Shown: positions 17,712 through 26,485 of the stretch, one piece after another | How the letters are laid out: every line of letters begins with the position of its first letter | How positions within the stretch are numbered: the first letter of the stretch is position 1 | Assembly (NCBI RefSeq): GCF_017313265.1 | Contig: NZ_JAFLQZ010000016.1 | Coordinates: 62,001-126,000 of the forward strand | Source: Hymenobacter telluris | GTDB lineage: Bacteria > Bacteroidota > Bacteroidia > Cytophagales > Hymenobacteraceae | Direction of reading: 5' to 3' | Length of the DNA: 64,000 bases | Notes under the pieces: generated by a model | Told to the model about the DNA's origin: nothing | The model's input: only the letters and a program-made list of their open reading frames with translations | Databases searched by the model: none | Program-made: the position numbers and the translations under genes

Positions 17712-19211
17712 CTACCGGACTACCCGCTTGGGTTTTTGCTTTGATGCGGGAGGGTTGGTGGGCTGAATAGTGCTGCTTACCAAGCTGTTCAGATATTCTT
17801 CCAGGTGGGTGTAGCCACTGGCTGCGGTGCCGTTGCGGTCGGCGTCGTTTTTCGGGTTTAGGCTGTGGCTGGTTTCCCAGGCATCCGGCATGCCGTCGTG
17901 GTCGGTGTCGGTGGGGGCGGGGCCGCTCTTGTACTCGGGCCAGCCGCCCACGTCCTGCTGCGAGTCGATGATGCCCTGGTGCAGGCCATAAGTAGCACTG
18001 CCGCCGGGGCTGCTGCCGGTAGCCGTACCGGTGCGGGTTTCCTGCACAATGCGCGCATCCACGGCGTCGCGGACGGGTACGGTGGCACCCGCCCCGGCCA
18101 GTACCGCCTGGTAGGCCGCCTCCGCCGTTTCAGTGGTAATAGGGGGCAGGTTGGGGGTGGGGGCAGCCTGCTTGAAACGAGCAAAGTTGGCGGCCGTTTC
18201 GGGGTAGGCGTGCAGCCGAATGCCCTTCCAGTTGTTTTTCGTGACGGCGGGGTAGCCCGCATCGTAGTTGCCGGTGGCGTACACGGTGCCCACGGGTTTT
18301 TCGGGGGTGGCGGCGTCGTAGGCCTGATAGATGTAAAAGATGACGGCCGCCCGGGCCGCGGGGGTAGCCGGGCCGCCTTTGTAGTAGTTGTTCACTAGAT
18401 TGAGCTGCGCCGTGCCGCCCTTGATGTTCAGCTCGTTGCCATAGGCCGCGTTCATGTCGCCCCAGTTGTAAATCACGTTGTTGCGGTAGTCTATTACCGC
18501 CGTGGTGTCGTGGGCGCGGGCACCGTTGAAGCGGATGGCCCGGCTGTGGTGGTGGGCAACCAGGTTGTGGTGGTAGGAGGCATATTGCCCGCCCCACACG
18601 CCCGCGTAGCCGTGGTCGCCTTTGCCATTAAACGACGAGTTCAAGCTCTCACTCACCAGGCACCACTGCACGGTGGAGTACTTGTTGTCGTAGAACGTAG
18701 CGGCTTCCTCAATCGACCAGCTCATCGAGCAGTGGTCCACAATGAAGTTCTGGCAGTTCTCCAAATTCAGCCCATACACCCCCGACTTGTTGGCCCCCGA
18801 CAGATTGCCGGGCCGGGAGCGGATGTAGCGCACAATAATGTTGTTGCCGTGCAGCTTGAAGGTGTAGTTTTTCAGGCAAATACCGTCGCCGGGGGCCGTT
18901 TGGCCGGCAATGGTGACGTTGGAGCGGTTGGGCTTGAGGGTTGATTTCAGCTCGATGATGCCTCCCACCCGGAACACAATGGTAATTGGCTCGCCGGGGT
19001 ACTGGTTGAACGCCTCGCGGAAGCTGCCCGGGCCGGCGTCGTCGAGTGTGGTTACCTCCACCACGTTGCCGCCCCGGCCGCCGGTAGCCAAGCGGCCAAA
19101 CCCCTCGGCCCCCGGAAACGCTACCAGTTGCGCGTGAGCAGGCAAGGCCACCGCCGCGCTCAGCAAGAGGCCAACAAACAGTTTGCGGGGAGTGGATAAG
19201 GCAGCGCGCAT
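17712..19211 (-). CDS. Secreted pectate-lyase-like (parallel beta-helix) protein
   Basis: The 499-residue protein starts with a signal peptide (MRAALSTPRKLFVGLLLSAA, cut at AHAQ). The mature part opens AFPGAEGFG-x-x-ATGGRGG, typical of bacterial pectate lyases of the PL1-like beta-helix group. Next come VTIAGQTAPGDG, the RYIRSRPG strand and FIVDHCSMSWSIEE, which carry the acidic and basic residues expected around the Ca/substrate groove. Near the C-terminus DTDHDGMPDAWE is a Ca-binding, thrombospondin-type-3-like motif often attached to these lyases. It probably cleaves pectin or a related acidic polysaccharide outside the cell. The short C-terminus shows no type IX sorting domain. Confidence 0.85.
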   Translation of the reverse strand: MRAALSTPRKLFVGLLLSAAVALPAHAQLVAFPGAEGFGRLATGGRGGNVVEVTTLDDAGPGSFREAFNQYPGEPITIVFRVGGIIELKSTLKPNRSNVTIAGQTAPGDGICLKNYTFKLHGNNIIVRYIRSRPGNLSGANKSGVYGLNLENCQNFIVDHCSMSWSIEEAATFYDNKYSTVQWCLVSESLNSSFNGKGDHGYAGVWGGQYASYHHNLVAHHHSRAIRFNGARAHDTTAVIDYRNNVIYNWGDMNAAYGNELNIKGGTAQLNLVNNYYKGGPATPAARAAVIFYIYQAYDAATPEKPVGTVYATGNYDAGYPAVTKNNWKGIRLHAYPETAANFARFKQAAPTPNLPPITTETAEAAYQAVLAGAGATVPVRDAVDARIVQETRTGTATGSSPGGSATYGLHQGIIDSQQDVGGWPEYKSGPAPTDTDHDGMPDAWETSHSLNPKNDADRNGTAASGYTHLEEYLNSLVSSTIQPTNPPASKQKPKRVVR

Positions 19212-19673
19212 GAACAAAGAGTAGGTGAGGAAAAGCCAGGTGCACACAGCAACGGCAACGTGTGTAGCGCCAATAACTGCGGGCGGAGAAAAGCCTGAGG
19301 GTGGTCTGCCGTCAGCGCCGCAAGGTAGGGTACTAAACGAGGAGCAGACTATAGCATCTTAACGGTTTGTTGGCTGGCATTAACCGACAAAACCGGTGGC
19401 TGGCATCGGTGTAATAGGCCGCGCAAGCTGCGCTACTGGCCCAGCTGTGTGGACAGTAACCGGCTTGCAACAAACCATAATCAATAAGACCGTCATTCTG
19501 AGCGCAGTCGAAGAATCTCGCGTGCTGAGGTTGTGGTAGTAATTCCGACATCAGCACGCGAGATTCTTCGACTGCGCTCAGAATGACGGTCTTTTACTGG
19601 GTTGCTGTCCATGCCGGTCAGCTCTGGTAAGTGAGCTTCAGGCCTCTGCGAAAAACGTTGGGCAAGGGTTTGC
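19212..19673. other. Intergenic region holding a large palindrome
   Basis: No convincing gene is seen here. A small minus-strand frame (19333-19557) overlaps the palindrome at 19486-19593 and looks like chance. The rest is a mixed GC sequence between the lyase start and the shared promoter element of the TPR gene. Confidence 0.5.
19486..19593. repeat. Long palindromic element, copy 1 (43-bp arms)
   Basis: Two perfect 43-base arms (starting AAGACCGTCATTCTGAGCGC) flank a 22-base loop. A second copy with different arm sequence but the same plan lies at 39426-39520 in the opposite orientation. Both share CGTCAT-x-CTGAGC, CGAAG-x-ATCTCGCG and a loop core GTAGTAAT, so they are members of one family. 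Confidence 0.85.
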
Positions 19674-19745
19674 TACGCTTCATCGGCCTTATCCGACGCT
19701 TCGGTAACGGCAAATTTCCTGGCGGCCCGGCGGCGTGCACCTTTG
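19674..19745 (+). promoter_or_regulatory. Shared upstream element and promoter of the TPR gene
   Basis: Second copy of the element at 15236-15307: TACGCTTCATC, the identical 18-mer ATCCGACGCTTCGGTAAC, then TTTC (19715-19718), 19 bases and CACCTTTG (19738-19745). The ATG of the TPR-like gene follows 50 bases beyond the -7 box. Confidence 0.5.
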
Positions 19746-19795
19746 AATCACTCGAACGCCACTAACCACTTCCACATCCTACTTCCTTCCCTGTC

Positions 19796-20497
19796 ATGAA
19801 AAAGTTACTCTACACCCTTGCCCTTGTTGCCACTTCCTTCGCCGCCGTAGCCCAGAAGCCGGCCAGCGTGGCCGTTGCCGCCGCTCCCGCCACCGATGCC
19901 TACGCCAGCATGATGGCCGCTACCATTCAGGAGTTGATGAGCACCGGCGAGCCAGCCCAGCTCAAGCAGGCCGATGCCAAATTCGAGCGCGCCGCCGCCG
20001 TAAACGGCAAAGACTGGCTGCCCCGCTACTACCAGGCCTATGCCCGCCTCATCACCTGCTTCCAAAGCAAAGAGGAAGGCGACGTGAAAGACCAGTACCT
20101 CGACCAAGCCGAAGCTGCGCTGGCGCAAGCCCGCAAGCTGGGCGGCGACGAGTCGGAGCTGCTGGTGTTGCAGGCCTACATCTACCAGGCTCGCCTGGGT
20201 GTCTCGCCGATGCTGCGTTCCATGAAATACTCGCGCATGGTAACCGAAGCCCTCGACCAAGCCAAAAAGCTGAACGCCGCCAACCCCCGCATCTACCTGG
20301 TGCAAGCCAACAACGTGTACTACACCCCCGCCATGTTCGGGGGCGGCGCCGACGTAGCCAAGCCGCTCTACGAAGAAGCCAAAAAGCGCTATGCCGCCTT
20401 CAAGCCCGCCTCCAGCACCGCGCCCAACTGGGGCGAGCGGCAGCTAGTGGGCCGCCTGAAAGCCTACGAAACGGCCGCCGTCACAACGGCTAAATAG
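19796..20497 (+). CDS. Secreted TPR-like protein
   Basis: The 233-residue product has a signal peptide (MKKLLYTLALVATSFAAVAQ) and a helical mature part. Helix pairs such as YYQAYARLITCF / QAEAALAQARKLGG / ELLVLQAYIYQARLG / ALDQAKKLNAANPRIYLVQAN have the small-residue spacing of tetratricopeptide repeats. It is probably a periplasmic scaffold. The upstream region almost repeats that of the TonB receptor at 15.3 kb, so the two genes may be switched on together. A LytS-like kinase gene follows 140 bases later on the same strand. Confidence 0.7.
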   Translation: MKKLLYTLALVATSFAAVAQKPASVAVAAAPATDAYASMMAATIQELMSTGEPAQLKQADAKFERAAAVNGKDWLPRYYQAYARLITCFQSKEEGDVKDQYLDQAEAALAQARKLGGDESELLVLQAYIYQARLGVSPMLRSMKYSRMVTEALDQAKKLNAANPRIYLVQANNVYYTPAMFGGGADVAKPLYEEAKKRYAAFKPASSTAPNWGERQLVGRLKAYETAAVTTAK

Positions 20498-20637
20498 CCA
20501 GTACGCGGGGCCGGCAGGCGCATTGCCTTGCCGTGGCCCCGCGTGGGCGGGCCGGGTCCGTGCGGGGCGGCACTCAGCTGGTGCCTGGGGTATCGTTTCT
20601 GCTGGCTTTTTTAAAGGACGTTTTTGCCCTTACTTTC

Positions 20638-21789
20638 ATGCAAACTTCCCTGCCTGCTGCCGTGGCCGTTCCCAAGCCTTCTCTGCCCGCAATGGCCCCC
20701 GTGTTTCGCGCGCCCAACTCGCTGCGTTCAATTGGGCGGGCCCTGCGGGTTATTTTACTTATGTCCGTGGTCATTAGTCTGTTGGTAAACCCACGGGCGC
20801 TGCACAGCGGGCAGGCCTTTGCTATCACCTACGCCTACACCGTGATGTACAGCACCGGCCTGTGGCTCACCAACGGCTACGTGGTGGAGTGGCTGAACCG
20901 GCGCTATGCCTGGACGACGCAGCCGCTGCGCCGCCTGCTGCTCACGCTGGCCGTGTCGCTGGGCGGCTCGGTGCTGGTAATTGTGCTCATGAACGCCGTG
21001 CTGCTGCTACTGCTGCACAAGCCGCTGGAGCGGTTATGGTCAGACGATATGTACTGGCAGATTCTGGTGCCACTCATCATTACCGTCATTATCTCCTTGT
21101 TCAACCACAGCCGGGCCTTTTTCCTGCAATGGCGCGAAGCTGCCGTGCGTGCCGAGCGCCTCGAAAAAGAAACCGCCGTGGCCCGTCTCGACTCGCTACG
21201 CCGGCAGGTAGACCCGCACTTTCTGTTCAACTCGCTGAACGCCCTCACCAGCCTCGTAGAAGAAAACGACCCCGTCCGCGCCGTGCGCTTCATCCGCCAG
21301 CTCAGCCAGGTGTACCGCTACGTGCTCGATAGCCAGGCGCAGGAAGTGGTGTCGCTGGAAGAGGAAATGCGCTTCGTGGAGTCGTACGTGTTTCTGCAAC
21401 GCACCCGCCTCGGGGAAGGCGTGCAGGTTGACATTGTGCTGCCCCCCGCCCCCGACTTGGATACCCTGCTGGTGCCGCCGCTGGCCATCCAACTGCTGCT
21501 AGAAAACGCCCTCAAGCACAACGCCACCAGCCAGCGCGACCCGCTCCGCATCAGCATCACGCTGGACGCTGCGGCCCGGCAGCTGGTAGTGCGCAACGCC
21601 CTGCGCCCGCGCCGCCTCGCCGAAGGCGAATCCACTGGCCTGGGTTTGGAAAACCTGCGTGCCCGCTACGCCTTCCTGACCAAGCAGCCCATGACGGTAG
21701 TGAAAACCGCCACTGAGTTTGTGGTAACGCTGCCCGTATTAACCCTGGAAACCGAGCCAGCGGCCGCAACAAATAGTGAGCTTAGCTAG
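20638..21789 (+). CDS. LytS-type sensor histidine kinase (His_kinase family)
   Basis: The 383-residue protein has four hydrophobic segments in the first 150 residues, a short coiled linker, and the His_kinase block with phospho-accepting His194 (RRQVDPHFLFNSLNAL). The ATPase part shows LLLENALKHN (N-box) and STGLGLENLRARYAFL (G-box). This is the LytS/YehU class that phosphorylates LytTR regulators. Its likely partner, a LytTR regulator, lies 1.4 kb downstream beyond an old yellow enzyme gene. The start MQTSLPAAV was preferred to an upstream frame that runs through GC-rich intergenic DNA. The signal sensed is unknown. Confidence 0.88.
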   Translation: MQTSLPAAVAVPKPSLPAMAPVFRAPNSLRSIGRALRVILLMSVVISLLVNPRALHSGQAFAITYAYTVMYSTGLWLTNGYVVEWLNRRYAWTTQPLRRLLLTLAVSLGGSVLVIVLMNAVLLLLLHKPLERLWSDDMYWQILVPLIITVIISLFNHSRAFFLQWREAAVRAERLEKETAVARLDSLRRQVDPHFLFNSLNALTSLVEENDPVRAVRFIRQLSQVYRYVLDSQAQEVVSLEEEMRFVESYVFLQRTRLGEGVQVDIVLPPAPDLDTLLVPPLAIQLLLENALKHNATSQRDPLRISITLDAAARQLVVRNALRPRRLAEGESTGLGLENLRARYAFLTKQPMTVVKTATEFVVTLPVLTLETEPAAATNSELS

Positions 21790-21944
21790 GCGCTGAAATA
21801 AGGAGTTGAAAATTAAAGCTGCTGATTGATAGGATAATAGCGAGGATTGGGAGTTTATTTCTGGGAACGGCAAACAAGCATGTAGCTACACAGGTTGTAG
21901 GCGAGCAATTAGCAAAACAACCAACATAGCAACTCTTCTCAGCC

Positions 21945-23084
21945 ATGAGCCACGATTCAACCTTATTCACGCCGTTCCAGATGGGCGCGCTGCACTTGCC
22001 CAACCGCTTGGCAATGGCCCCCATGACGCGCAGCCGCGCCAACAACGACGGCAACGTGCCCACCGATTCAACGGTAACGTATTACGAGCAGCGGGCTTCG
22101 GCCGGCCTCATCATCACGGAAGGCTCGCAGGTTTCGCCGCAGGGCGTGGGCTACATCTCCACGCCCGGTATCTACAGCGAAGAGCAGGTGGCCGGCTGGA
22201 AGAAAGTAACCGATGCCGTGCACGCCGCCGGGGGCCGCATCTTCATTCAACTGTGGCACGTGGGCGCTATTTCGCACCCGTTTTTTCACAACGGTGAACT
22301 GCCCGTAGCTCCTTCGGCCGTGCAGCCAACCGGTGTAAAGGCTTTCACGGGCAGCGGTATGGAAGAAATTCCAACACCCCGCGCTCTGGAAACCAACGAA
22401 GTGAAAGCCGTAGTGGAAGACTTCCGCAAAGCCGCTGAAAACGCCAAAAAAGCCGGTTTCGACGGCGCCGAAGTGCACGGCGCCAACGGCTACCTAGTGG
22501 ATCAGTTCATCCAGGACGGCACCAACCAGCGCACCGACGAGTACGGCGGCAGCGTGGAAAATCGGGCGCGTTTCGCGCTGGAAGTGGTGCAGGCTGTGGC
22601 CGACGTATTCGGGGCCGACCGCACCGGTATCCGGCTTGCGCCCACCGGCGGCATGGGCGGCATCAACGATTCCGACCGACTGGGTACGTTCAGCTACCTC
22701 ACCGAGCAGCTCAACCAGTTTGGGCTGGCGTATCTGCACGTAATTGAGGCCCTGCCCGGCCACCCAATGGCGGCCAAACCCGGCCAGGAGCCGGTAGCTC
22801 CGGCGTTGCGCGGCATCTTCAAGGGGCCGTTTATCCTGAACGGCGGCTACACCCAGGAAACGGCCGAAGCGGCCCTCGCCAACAACGAAGCCGACCTGAT
22901 TGCCTTCGGCGTGCCGTACATTGCCAACCCCGACTTGGTGGAGCGCTACCAGCAGGGCGCGGCCCTCAACAACCCCGATCAGGCTACGTTCTACGGCGGC
23001 GATGACAAAGGCTACATCGACTATCCGTCGTTGGAAGAGGCAACGGCCAAAGCCACCCAGGACATCGACCAGAGCAAGAGCTAA
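21945..23084 (+). CDS. Old yellow enzyme family alkene reductase (FMN)
   Basis: The 379-residue protein is a flavin-dependent ene-reductase of the NemA/OYE class. It shows the N-terminal LPNRLAMAPMTRSRA, the active-site His178 and Asn181 in AEVHGANGYLVDQF, RTDEYGGSVENRARF, and the phosphate-binding end FILNGGYTQETAEAAL. Such enzymes reduce activated C=C bonds of unsaturated carbonyls or nitro-esters with NAD(P)H. It lies between a LytS kinase and a LytTR regulator, and is closed by its own terminator, so it may be an inserted passenger or a target of that system. Confidence 0.92.
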   Translation: MSHDSTLFTPFQMGALHLPNRLAMAPMTRSRANNDGNVPTDSTVTYYEQRASAGLIITEGSQVSPQGVGYISTPGIYSEEQVAGWKKVTDAVHAAGGRIFIQLWHVGAISHPFFHNGELPVAPSAVQPTGVKAFTGSGMEEIPTPRALETNEVKAVVEDFRKAAENAKKAGFDGAEVHGANGYLVDQFIQDGTNQRTDEYGGSVENRARFALEVVQAVADVFGADRTGIRLAPTGGMGGINDSDRLGTFSYLTEQLNQFGLAYLHVIEALPGHPMAAKPGQEPVAPALRGIFKGPFILNGGYTQETAEAALANNEADLIAFGVPYIANPDLVERYQQGAALNNPDQATFYGGDDKGYIDYPSLEEATAKATQDIDQSKS

Positions 23085-23114
23085 GGGCTTCCGGTAGGGT
23101 GCCAAAGTGAAAAT

Positions 23115-23150
23115 AAAAAGCCAGCTGCTGCAAAGCGGCTGGCTTTTTTG
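23115..23150 (+). terminator. Rho-independent terminator after the ene-reductase gene
   Basis: A stem AAAAAGCCAGC / GCTGGCTTTTT with a 12-base loop is followed by a T-run, about 30 bases after the old yellow enzyme stop codon. Confidence 0.85.
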
Positions 23151-23236
23151 TGAGGTGAGAGTACCTTGTGCGGGCTGGGTTTATTCCACTACTTCGCAGA
23201 CCGTACCGGCCCAGCTTTTTCACCAGCTTCCACCGT

Positions 23237-24022
23237 ATGCCGCAAGCTCTCCGCGCCCTGATTATTGAAGACGAACCACTGGCCGCCAGCCGCCTGGCCG
23301 GGCTGCTCCAAAAGCAAGTGCAGCCGATAGAGGTAATTGGTATGGCCGAATCGGTGGCGGAGGCAGAGGCACTGCTGCGGGCCGCGCACCCGGCCCCCGA
23401 CGTGCTGTTTCTGGATATTCACCTGGCCGACGGGCTGAGCTTCGAGCTATTTGAGCGGCTGGAAATCCGCAGCCCGGTCATCTTCACCACCGCCTACGAC
23501 AAGTACGCCCTGCGCGCTTTCAAGGTGAACAGCGTGGACTACCTGCTCAAGCCCATCGACCCGGACGAGCTGACGGCGGCCCTCGCCAAGCTGTACCGGC
23601 AGCGGGATGCCGCCGCCCCCCAGTTTGATGCTACGCTGCTGGCGCGAGTGTTGCAGCAGGCGCAGCCGGCAAAAGAGTATAAGTCGAGGTTTGTGGTGCG
23701 GGTGGGCGAGCACCTCAAGGCCATTCCGGTCGAGCAGATTGCCTACTTCGCCAGCCTCGAAAAAGTGACCTTGCTGCACACCCGCGAAGGCCGCAAGTTT
23801 GTGGTGGACTACACACTGGAACAGCTGGAAGGCATGCTCGACCCCACCGAGTTCTTCCGCCTCAACCGCGCCTACCTAGCCCATGCCGAAGCCATCCACG
23901 ACATCATCCACTACACCAACTCCCGCCTGCAAACCGTGCTTAAGCCCACCCCACCCGACAACGACACTGTGCTGGTGAGCCGCGAGAAAGTAGCTGTATT
24001 CAAAGCCTGGCTGGACCGGTGA
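23237..24022 (+). CDS. LytTR-family response regulator
   Basis: The 261-residue regulator has a receiver domain with the acidic pocket IIEDEP, phospho-accepting Asp60 (FLDIHLADG), the Thr-Ala pair in FTTAYDKYA and Lys in LLKPID. After a linker comes a LytTR DNA-binding domain (residues about 155-261) with FFRLNRAYLAH and VSREK, typical of Bacteroidota LytTR regulators. It is the expected partner of the LytS kinase upstream. The start MPQALRALIIEDEP was chosen because the receiver begins there. A second pair of the same kind lies 2-4 kb downstream on the other strand. Confidence 0.9.
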   Translation: MPQALRALIIEDEPLAASRLAGLLQKQVQPIEVIGMAESVAEAEALLRAAHPAPDVLFLDIHLADGLSFELFERLEIRSPVIFTTAYDKYALRAFKVNSVDYLLKPIDPDELTAALAKLYRQRDAAAPQFDATLLARVLQQAQPAKEYKSRFVVRVGEHLKAIPVEQIAYFASLEKVTLLHTREGRKFVVDYTLEQLEGMLDPTEFFRLNRAYLAHAEAIHDIIHYTNSRLQTVLKPTPPDNDTVLVSREKVAVFKAWLDR

Positions 24023-24088
24023 AATAGGGAGGTGGTGAAAGGGTGATTTGCGTTTCGCCATGAGCCTCAGTAGCCCTACTATCAATAT

Positions 24089-24139
24089 TTCGGCCCGACA
24101 CGCACAACGCTGGAATCTGCGTCGTATGGGTCGGGCTGA
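24089..24139. terminator. Hairpin between convergent genes
   Basis: An outer stem (TCGGCCCGAC with GTCGGGCTGA, one G-U pair) and an inner stem (ACGCA with TGCGT) form an interrupted hairpin between the response regulator stop and the dehydrogenase stop. There is no strong T-run, so it is a plausible but unproven two-way terminator. Confidence 0.35.
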
Positions 24140-24193
24140 ATTTCTATTATTCAGGCAGTTGGCTAATTCACAGACTGCTGGTGTCAGCTGCTC

Positions 24194-25411
24194 CTACGGC
24201 CGGTCGATGCGGTAGAGGCGGCCCTGGTCGGTGACGGCGTAGAGGGCACCGTCGCTGCCCTGCGTGATGTCGCGGAAGCGCTGCCCTTCGCTGGCCAGCA
24301 GGCGTTCTTCGCCCACCACCTTATTGTTATCAATAACCAAACGCACGATGTGCTGGCCGCTGAGCGCACCAATAAACAAGTTATTGCGCCAGCCAGAAAT
24401 TCGGTCACTGGTATAGAACGTCATGCCGCTCGGCGACACCACTGGGTCCCAGTAGTATACTGGCTGCTCTAAACCTTCCTGTTGCTGAATGCCTGCGCCA
24501 ATGGCGGGGCCAGTGTATTCAACGCCGTAGGTGATGGTGGGCCAGCCGTAGTTGGCGCCAGCTTGCAGGCGGTTGATTTCGTCGCCGCCTTTGGGGCCAT
24601 GCTCTCCTTGCCACACGTCGCCGGTGGTGGGATGGATGGCCAAGCCCTGCGGATTGCGGTGGCCGATGGAGTACAACTCAGGGCGTGCACCTGCTTGCGC
24701 AAACGTTGGGTTGCCAGGGGCCGGCTGCCCATCCTTGGTGATGCGGATAACCTTGCCCAAAGCCGACGACGCTACTTGCGCCTGCGGCCGGGTTTGCAAA
24801 TCAGAACGTTCCCCGGTGCTCACCACCAGGTTGCCGGTGCGGTCGAACACCACGCGGCCCCCATAGTGCAGGTTGCCGGAGTAGGCCGGCAGCGCCCGGT
24901 AGATAACGGTAGCACCTTCAATGCTTTGCTCATTATCAGCTAAGCGGCCTTTGCCGATGGCCGTCACGTTGCCGCCGGATATGGCCTCAGAAAACGACCA
25001 GTATATCATGCGGTTGGAAGCGAAATTCGGGTCGAGGCACAGCCCCAACAACCCGCCCTGCCCCGCCGGATTTACGGCCGGTATGCCCGTGATAGGGGCA
25101 CTTACTGCGCCGGCAGCCGTTACAATGCGCAGGCGCCCCGCTTTCTCAGTTACCAACAAGCGGCCATCAGGTAGCGCCGTAACCCCCCACGGGCTGGTTA
25201 GCTCCGACGTAATTACCGTGGCCTTGTAGGCGTTGGCGGGTGTCATGACGCCACTGATGCGGGTCTGGCCCTCAAAGGCAGGTTTGTAGGTGGTATTGGG
25301 GGCGCTAGTTTCCACCGGGGGGAGGTTCGGCTCCGAAGCCGAGTCATCATCCTGCGAGCAGGAGAGCAGGGCGAGCGAACCGCCAAAAAAGTACATCAAG
25401 CTTCGCTTCAT
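24194..25411 (-). CDS. Glucose/sorbosone dehydrogenase-like PQQ lipoprotein
   Basis: The 405-residue protein has a lipoprotein signal (MKRSLMYFFGGSLALLSC) and a six-bladed beta-propeller of the GSDH family, as in soluble aldose sugar dehydrogenase YliI. Hallmarks are SPWGVTALPDGRLLVTEKAGRLR, GGLLGLCLDPNFA, LHYGGRVVFDRTGNL, SIGHRNPQGLAIHP and EHGPKGGDEIN, which supply the PQQ and calcium ligands, including the catalytic His in HYGG. It probably oxidises aldose sugars in the periplasm or at the outer membrane. The lipobox decides the start; 120 upstream bases in frame are not signal-like. Confidence 0.9.
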   Translation of the reverse strand: MKRSLMYFFGGSLALLSCSQDDDSASEPNLPPVETSAPNTTYKPAFEGQTRISGVMTPANAYKATVITSELTSPWGVTALPDGRLLVTEKAGRLRIVTAAGAVSAPITGIPAVNPAGQGGLLGLCLDPNFASNRMIYWSFSEAISGGNVTAIGKGRLADNEQSIEGATVIYRALPAYSGNLHYGGRVVFDRTGNLVVSTGERSDLQTRPQAQVASSALGKVIRITKDGQPAPGNPTFAQAGARPELYSIGHRNPQGLAIHPTTGDVWQGEHGPKGGDEINRLQAGANYGWPTITYGVEYTGPAIGAGIQQQEGLEQPVYYWDPVVSPSGMTFYTSDRISGWRNNLFIGALSGQHIVRLVIDNNKVVGEERLLASEGQRFRDITQGSDGALYAVTDQGRLYRIDRP

Positions 25412-25615
25412 AGCATGGCGAATTAAACGTGGATGAATGAACGAAGCCTTTAGTACGGTAGAGCTTGGGTTTTCGTCGATTTTCGCTTGTATTTCCTGGT
25501 ATCCAACTGTCTGATTTACTCTGCATTTCAATACTGTAGCTGCGGTGTATTTTGTGCTTGAATAGTTGCTAAAGAACTGTTAATCAATAGCTAGATGCGT
25601 AGCTCTGTTCGCGCA

Positions 25616-26404
25616 TCAACCACCTTCCAGCCAGCTTTTCACGGCGGCGGCCTTCTCGCGGCTTACCAGCACTTCGTCGGTGGGGGCGGGGTGGAGTTCC
25701 AGCAGCAGCTTGCCGTTGAAATGGGGGTGCAGGCGCTGCACGGCGGGTAGCTGGGCAATGAACTGGCGGTTGAGGCGGAAGAACTGGCGCGGGTCGAGGA
25801 GGCTTTCCAGCTGTTCCAGGGTGTAGTCCACCACAAAGCGGCAGCCGTCGGTGGTGGCGAGGGTGGTGGTTTCGTGGCGGCTCTGGAACCAGGCCACCTG
25901 CGCGGCCGGCAGCGGCAGTAGCTGCTCGCCACTGCGCACCAAGAAGCGGGTTTTGTACTGCTGGTCGGGGCGGGGTAGGCTGTCGAGCAGACGCTCCAGG
26001 CGGTGCGCCGTATCGTTGGGGGGCAGTGGAATAGGCTGGGCGGTGGGTGTGCGCCATTCGCGCAGCTTGGTGAGGGCCGTGGTTAGCTCCGCCAGCTTCA
26101 CTGGTTTCAGCAGGTAGTCTACGCTGTTGGCCTTGAAGGCGCGGATGGCGTAGGCGTCGTAGGCGGTGGTGAAGATGACCGGGCTGCGTACCACGGTCTG
26201 CTCGAACACCTCCAAACTCAAGCCGTCGGCCAGCTGGATGTCGCTCAGAATCAGGTCGGGGGCGGGGTGGGCATCCAGCCACGCCAGCGCCCCGGCCACG
26301 CTGTCGAGTACGGCCGACACTTGCGCTTCGGGCGCGGCTTGGCGAAGCAGGCGTTGGAGCCGCTCGGCGGCCGGGTATTCGTCTTCGAGCAGCAAAACGG
26401 TCAT
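25616..26404 (-). CDS. LytTR-family response regulator (second copy)
   Basis: The 262-residue protein has the receiver pocket LLLEDEY, phospho-accepting Asp55 (LSDIQLADG), FTTAYDAYA and LLKPVK, then a C-terminal LytTR domain with FFRLNRQFIAQ and VSREKAAAVKSWL. It is clearly a paralogue of the regulator at 23.2 kb. It is the last gene of a minus-strand run (hydrolase, kinase, regulator) and is separated from its kinase by 81 bases that hold a short TTAAGAA heptad repeat. Confidence 0.9.
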   Translation of the reverse strand: MTVLLLEDEYPAAERLQRLLRQAAPEAQVSAVLDSVAGALAWLDAHPAPDLILSDIQLADGLSLEVFEQTVVRSPVIFTTAYDAYAIRAFKANSVDYLLKPVKLAELTTALTKLREWRTPTAQPIPLPPNDTAHRLERLLDSLPRPDQQYKTRFLVRSGEQLLPLPAAQVAWFQSRHETTTLATTDGCRFVVDYTLEQLESLLDPRQFFRLNRQFIAQLPAVQRLHPHFNGKLLLELHPAPTDEVLVSREKAAAVKSWLEGG

Positions 26405-26425
26405 TTAATTAAGAATTAAGAATTG
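26405..26425. repeat. Short TTAAGAA heptad repeat
   Basis: Just outside the start of the second LytTR gene, the sequence TTAAGAATTAAGAATT repeats the heptad TTAAGAA. It is the same unit seen around 41.5 kb next to menD. Confidence 0.5.
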
Positions 26426-26485
26426 CGCTGTTATAAGTCAATGGTGAGTGGGTGGCTGACTGCTGAGTACGGGAAATTCTTACTT

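Noticed and set aside
19333..19557. A 74-codon minus-strand frame between the lyase and TPR genes
   Set aside because: Most of it lies within or beside the long palindrome, and the rest has no protein-like pattern.
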